6,700 nt of DNA from Oscillospiraceae bacterium (GTDB lineage Bacteria; Bacillota; Clostridia; Oscillospirales; Acutalibacteraceae): positions 1-6,700 of the forward strand of contig DOUO01000016.1 in NCBI GenBank assembly GCA_003520555.1, written 5' to 3'. A program made the translations under genes and the position numbers. Positions 6,405 to 6,700 of the stretch are shown here, piece after piece; position 1 is the first letter of the stretch, and the number at the start of each line of letters is the position of its first letter. The notes beneath the pieces are model-generated. The model saw only the letters and a program-made list of their open reading frames with translations, did not search any database and was not told the origin of the DNA.

Positions 6405-6700
6405 ATGAAAATTTTAGCAATTGAATCTTCGTGCGACGAAACCGCGGCGGCGGTGGTTGAGGACGGAAGAAAGGTCTTGTCGTCCGTAATCGCCTCGCAG
6501 GTTGAGGAACACCGGCTCTACGGCGGCGTTGTGCCGGAAATCGCTTCGCGCAGGCATGCCGAAGCAATAACCCCCGTGGTTCGCAAGGCTCTTTCGGACG
6601 CTGACGTAACCCTTAAGGAAATCGAGGCCATTGCCGTAACCTACGCGCCCGGGCTTATCGGAGCGCTTCTGGTCGGCGTTAACTTCGCCAAAGGTCTTTC
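6405..6700 (+). CDS. tsaD: tRNA t6A37 threonylcarbamoyltransferase TsaD, 5' part
   Basis: The first 98 codons are present and the gene runs off the window; the whole family is usually about 340 residues. TsaD transfers the threonylcarbamoyl group made by TsaC to A37 of ANN-decoding tRNAs, acting in the cytoplasm with TsaB and TsaE. The N-terminal signature [13 protein letters not shown] (6-18), [15 protein letters not shown] (39-53) and [19 protein letters not shown] (78-96) are diagnostic of the ASKHA-fold Kae1/TsaD family. The metal-binding HxxxH motif lies beyond the end. AGGA at 6396-6399, 5 bases before the ATG, sets the start. It follows rimI by 33 bases; tsaB and tsaE, often found just upstream of rimI, are not here. 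It is probably co-transcribed with rimI, with a possible extra promoter in the gap. Confidence 0.95.
   Translation, partial: MKILAIESSCDETAAAVVEDGRKVLSSVIASQVEEHRLYGGVVPEIASRRHAEAITPVVRKALSDADVTLKEIEAIAVTYAPGLIGALLVGVNFAKGL

Overview
The window is ordinary chromosomal housekeeping DNA. It most likely comes from a Clostridia-type Firmicute, perhaps the Oscillospiraceae/Ruminococcus group. Three things suggest this: purine-rich Shine-Dalgarno sites with AT-rich sigma-A-type promoters, moderately GC-rich genes around AT-rich spacers, and a low-molecular-weight phosphatase carrying the YwlE arginine-phosphatase signature, a family best known from Firmicutes. The placement is inference; no rRNA or other marker is present.

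Layout: (1) 16-1578, minus strand: a complete Na+/proline symporter (putP). (2) 1579-1789: an AT-rich divergent intergenic region with a promoter for each flanking gene. The putP promoter is bracketed by a perfect 15-bp inverted repeat whose arms lie 31 bp apart centre to centre. (3) 1790-6700, plus strand: a tight gene string of alanine racemase (alr), DNA polymerase I (polA), a protein arginine/tyrosine phosphatase (YwlE-like), a GNAT acetyltransferase (rimI) and the start of tsaD, which runs off the window. The first four genes overlap by 4, 17 and 11 bases; tsaD follows after 33 bases.

The plus-strand genes look co-transcribed from one promoter at 1721-1749 and translationally coupled. 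Their jobs are D-alanine supply for peptidoglycan, DNA repair and replication, reversal of protein phosphorylation, N-terminal acetylation and tRNA t6A modification. This is a growth-linked mixed operon rather than one pathway. rimI next to tsaD is a familiar bacterial pairing. putP is divergently transcribed and separately regulated; it would import proline as nutrient or osmolyte.

No RNA gene, mobile element, CRISPR array or defence system was seen, and no undescribed multi-gene system. The points most worth a second look are the putP operator-like repeat, the arginine-phosphatase signature inside a polA operon, the apparent loss of the Pol I proofreading site, and the doubled TATAATGA in front of tsaD.
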